The notes beneath the pieces are model-generated. The model was not told where the DNA came from. It saw only the letters and a program-made list of their open reading frames with translations, and searched no databases. The position numbers and the translations under genes are program-made. Source: Kaistia dalseonensis (GTDB lineage: Bacteria > Pseudomonadota > Alphaproteobacteria > Rhizobiales > Kaistiaceae). From it: a DNA stretch of 64,000 nt. This document shows positions 62,414-64,000 of this stretch, in pieces (the first letter of the stretch is position 1; every line of letters starts with the position of its first letter). The DNA lies in assembly GCF_030814715.1 (NCBI RefSeq), contig NZ_JAUSVO010000002.1, positions 744,001 to 808,000 of the forward strand, given 5' to 3'.

Positions 62414-63408
62414 GCCGCGTGGTTCGGTTCCGTCCCCTCACCCGCCGCCAATCGGCTGGGCGCGCGGCCGAAGGGGTGGCTCGGGCGATCATGCGGCGTG
62501 AAAAGATAGCGCCGTGCGACGTCGAAATAGGTCCGGTAGACGAGGCCGTCATTCTCGGCGATCAGCCGCTCGCGATTGGCGCGATACCAGGCGGGCAGCT
62601 CGTACCACGGCTTGGTCGGCAGTGCGTGATGGGCGGCGTGGAGATTGTTGAACAGGAACAGCGGCCCGAGCAGCCACGATCCCTCCACGATGGCCGTCCG
62701 CTCGATCACATTGGCCTCGGCCCGGTGTTCGGCAAAGGAGCGGATGAGCAGGATGGCGGTGCCGGGATAGACGATCGCGAAGAGATAGAAAGCGAGGTTC
62801 ATGTCGGCGACGAAGACGAGCCAGGCCAGAACTGGCGCGACATGCAGCAGATGCGCGCTCCAGATGCGGCGCGTGGTTCGATCGCCGGCCCAGATCTTCC
62901 CCGCCTCGTCGCGCAGGAACCGTCCGATATTCCAGAATGGTCCGATCAGCATCCGCCCCGCGAGCGTCGATTGCGCCCAGACCAGCGCGCGGCCGATCGG
63001 GCCGAGCGAGCGCCAGCCTTGCTCCGACCAGTAATAGGATTCCGGATCGTCGAGCGGATCGGTCAGGCGGTCGTCGACATGATGGATGAGATGGGAGATC
63101 CGGTAGCTCTCATAGGGAAGCCAGAGCGACAGTGGGATCGAGGCGAGCTGGCGGTTCAATCCGCGCCAGCGGGTCGGGTGGCCGTGCAGCATTTCGTGCT
63201 GCAGCGAAGAATGCGCCGTGATCAGCACGGCGCCGACGAGTGATACGAGCCAGAGCGGCATGGCGGCATGAAAATAGGTCACCGCTGCCCAGCCGAAATA
63301 GACGGCGAGGACCAATGTGAGCGTCGGCCATTCTATGGCATGGGCCGAAGCGCGCACCGCCTCGGCGATCCGGGCGTCACGCGCGCTTTCCTGGGTGATA
63401 TCGGACAT
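62410..63408 (-). CDS. Membrane fatty acid desaturase
   Basis: A 332-residue membrane-bound di-iron desaturase/hydroxylase. The three His boxes are HEMLH (HSSLQHEMLHGHP), HLIHH and HAAHH (NNLHAAHHALP), with membrane segments between them (LTLVLAVYFGWAAVTYFHAA). The start at ATG 63408 (MSDITQESA) is preferred; the upstream frame adds 25 residues. It probably introduces a double bond or hydroxyl into a lipid chain. It is the first gene of a two-gene unit with the PhnD-like protein. Confidence 0.85.
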   Translation of the reverse strand: MSDITQESARDARIAEAVRASAHAIEWPTLTLVLAVYFGWAAVTYFHAAMPLWLVSLVGAVLITAHSSLQHEMLHGHPTRWRGLNRQLASIPLSLWLPYESYRISHLIHHVDDRLTDPLDDPESYYWSEQGWRSLGPIGRALVWAQSTLAGRMLIGPFWNIGRFLRDEAGKIWAGDRTTRRIWSAHLLHVAPVLAWLVFVADMNLAFYLFAIVYPGTAILLIRSFAEHRAEANVIERTAIVEGSWLLGPLFLFNNLHAAHHALPTKPWYELPAWYRANRERLIAENDGLVYRTYFDVARRYLFTPHDRPSHPFGRAPSRLAAGEGTEPNHAA

Positions 63409-64000
63409 GGAGGCTTTCGAAAGGATCGGTGAAGGCAGGACTGACAATGCGTCGGCTAGACAGCCGGCCGGGCCAGACAACACGAATCCGCGGGGCGAAA
63501 GCCGGACGAAATCCCCGTAAAACCGCGCGACTCAGCGCATCGAGTGTGATATGTGCCGCGGCGTTTCGCAACGCCCGGCTGCGTTCGCGCGGCAGGTCGG
63601 TCCGTGCTTCGTGCAGTGACCGGATGCGCTCTCAGTAACGACATCATCAAAACGTCCGTCGATCGGGACATGGCGTGCGGTGAAGGCCCGCGCCTAGTTT
63701 CAGCCGGGATCCTACACGGGCGCGGCCAAGCCGGCGTTCCAATTTTCCGAGGCGCTGAGAACGGCTTGCTCCCATTGCGCGCAAGCCGGCAATGAATTCG
63801 CCCTGACGGCACGGCCTCGCCGATCACGAAGCCGTGAGGCTGTAACGAAACTGGCGGCGCGTCCGTATTGCCTATCGAGACCGAGCGCCAACGCCGCGAA
63901 GGCCGCTCCCGAATACATCGAGATCATAGCGCCGCGTCTTCGTCGCGACGTTCAGAAGATCGGAGACCGCAAGGTCACCGAACGCCTCGCCATGGCCCGA
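63409..64000. other. Right-edge region, possible partial phasin-like frame
   Basis: No confident gene is seen. On the plus strand a frame without stop runs from 63698 to the window end (101 codons). It reads SEALRTACSHCAQAGNEFAL and later YIEIIAPRLRRDVQKIGDRK, somewhat like phasins, but no normal start codon exists before the ATG at 63992, and the middle is poor in typical codons. It may be a degraded or frameshifted gene continuing to the right. Confidence 0.2.

Overview
The window is chromosomal DNA of an alphaproteobacterium, most likely of the order Hyphomicrobiales (Rhizobiales). The evidence is gene content and order: dnaA-dnaN-recF with gyrB close by, an lptC-lptA-lptB-rpoN-hpf-ptsN block, Hsp20 next to DUF1150, pheST with rpmI-rplT and infC, a cspA-infA pair and tandem Rhizobiales-type accessory genes. 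GC content is high (about 64 percent by eye) and codon use looks uniform. I cannot fix the genus. I see no insertion sequence, prophage, CRISPR array or rRNA gene. One tRNA gene is present.

Layout. 0.5-10.8 kb: replication block (rhodanese, dnaA, dnaN, recF, a LysE exporter coupled to recF, recQ, dedA on the other strand, gyrB). 10.9-17.3 kb: a LacI regulator divergent from a sugar-catabolic and ABC-uptake operon, with a consensus promoter and two palindromic operators between them, but no ATPase gene. 17.4-23.9 kb (minus strand): DUF3833 protein, ptsN, hpf, rpoN, lptB, lptA, lptC and a short ribonuclease D. 24-26.5 kb: a Gfo/Idh oxidoreductase, a heat-shock Hsp20/DUF1150 pair behind a candidate RpoH promoter, and a DHFR-like protein. 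26.5-31.9 kb (minus): pheT, pheS, rplT, rpmI and infC. The infC gene has to start at an AUU codon.

31.9-43.8 kb is a mixed housekeeping and stress region: hydrolase, cytoplasmic molybdoenzyme with a flavin reductase, NAD-dependent epimerase-like protein, AraC/alkyltransferase fusion, DUF2244, nth, two membrane proteins, adenosine kinase, tRNA-Leu(CAG), msrB, a secreted lipase and several small proteins. 43.8-47.4 kb (minus) is the most intriguing accessory unit: an EamA exporter, a GNAT plus C39-like peptidase fusion, and a RimK-like ATP-grasp ligase, packed as an operon. This looks like a system that makes or edits and exports a small peptide-like compound.

47.7-49.9 kb is a cold-shock translation cluster: a DEAD-box helicase with a UUG start, cspA and an IF-1 variant with a C-terminal tail, then two strong terminators around an AT-rich stretch that may encode a small RNA. 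50-53 kb holds a TerB protein, a glutamine amidotransferase, and a divergent SDR/HxlR pair. 53-59.2 kb carries a choline-kinase-like protein translationally coupled to a dimethylglycine/sarcosine dehydrogenase-type flavoenzyme, then an iron-type ABC importer (binding protein and permease, again without ATPase). 59.5-63.4 kb holds an SH3-domain membrane protein, a RidA-family protein and a fatty acid desaturase coupled to a PhnD-like binding protein. The last 600 bases have no confident gene, only an open frame that runs off the right edge.
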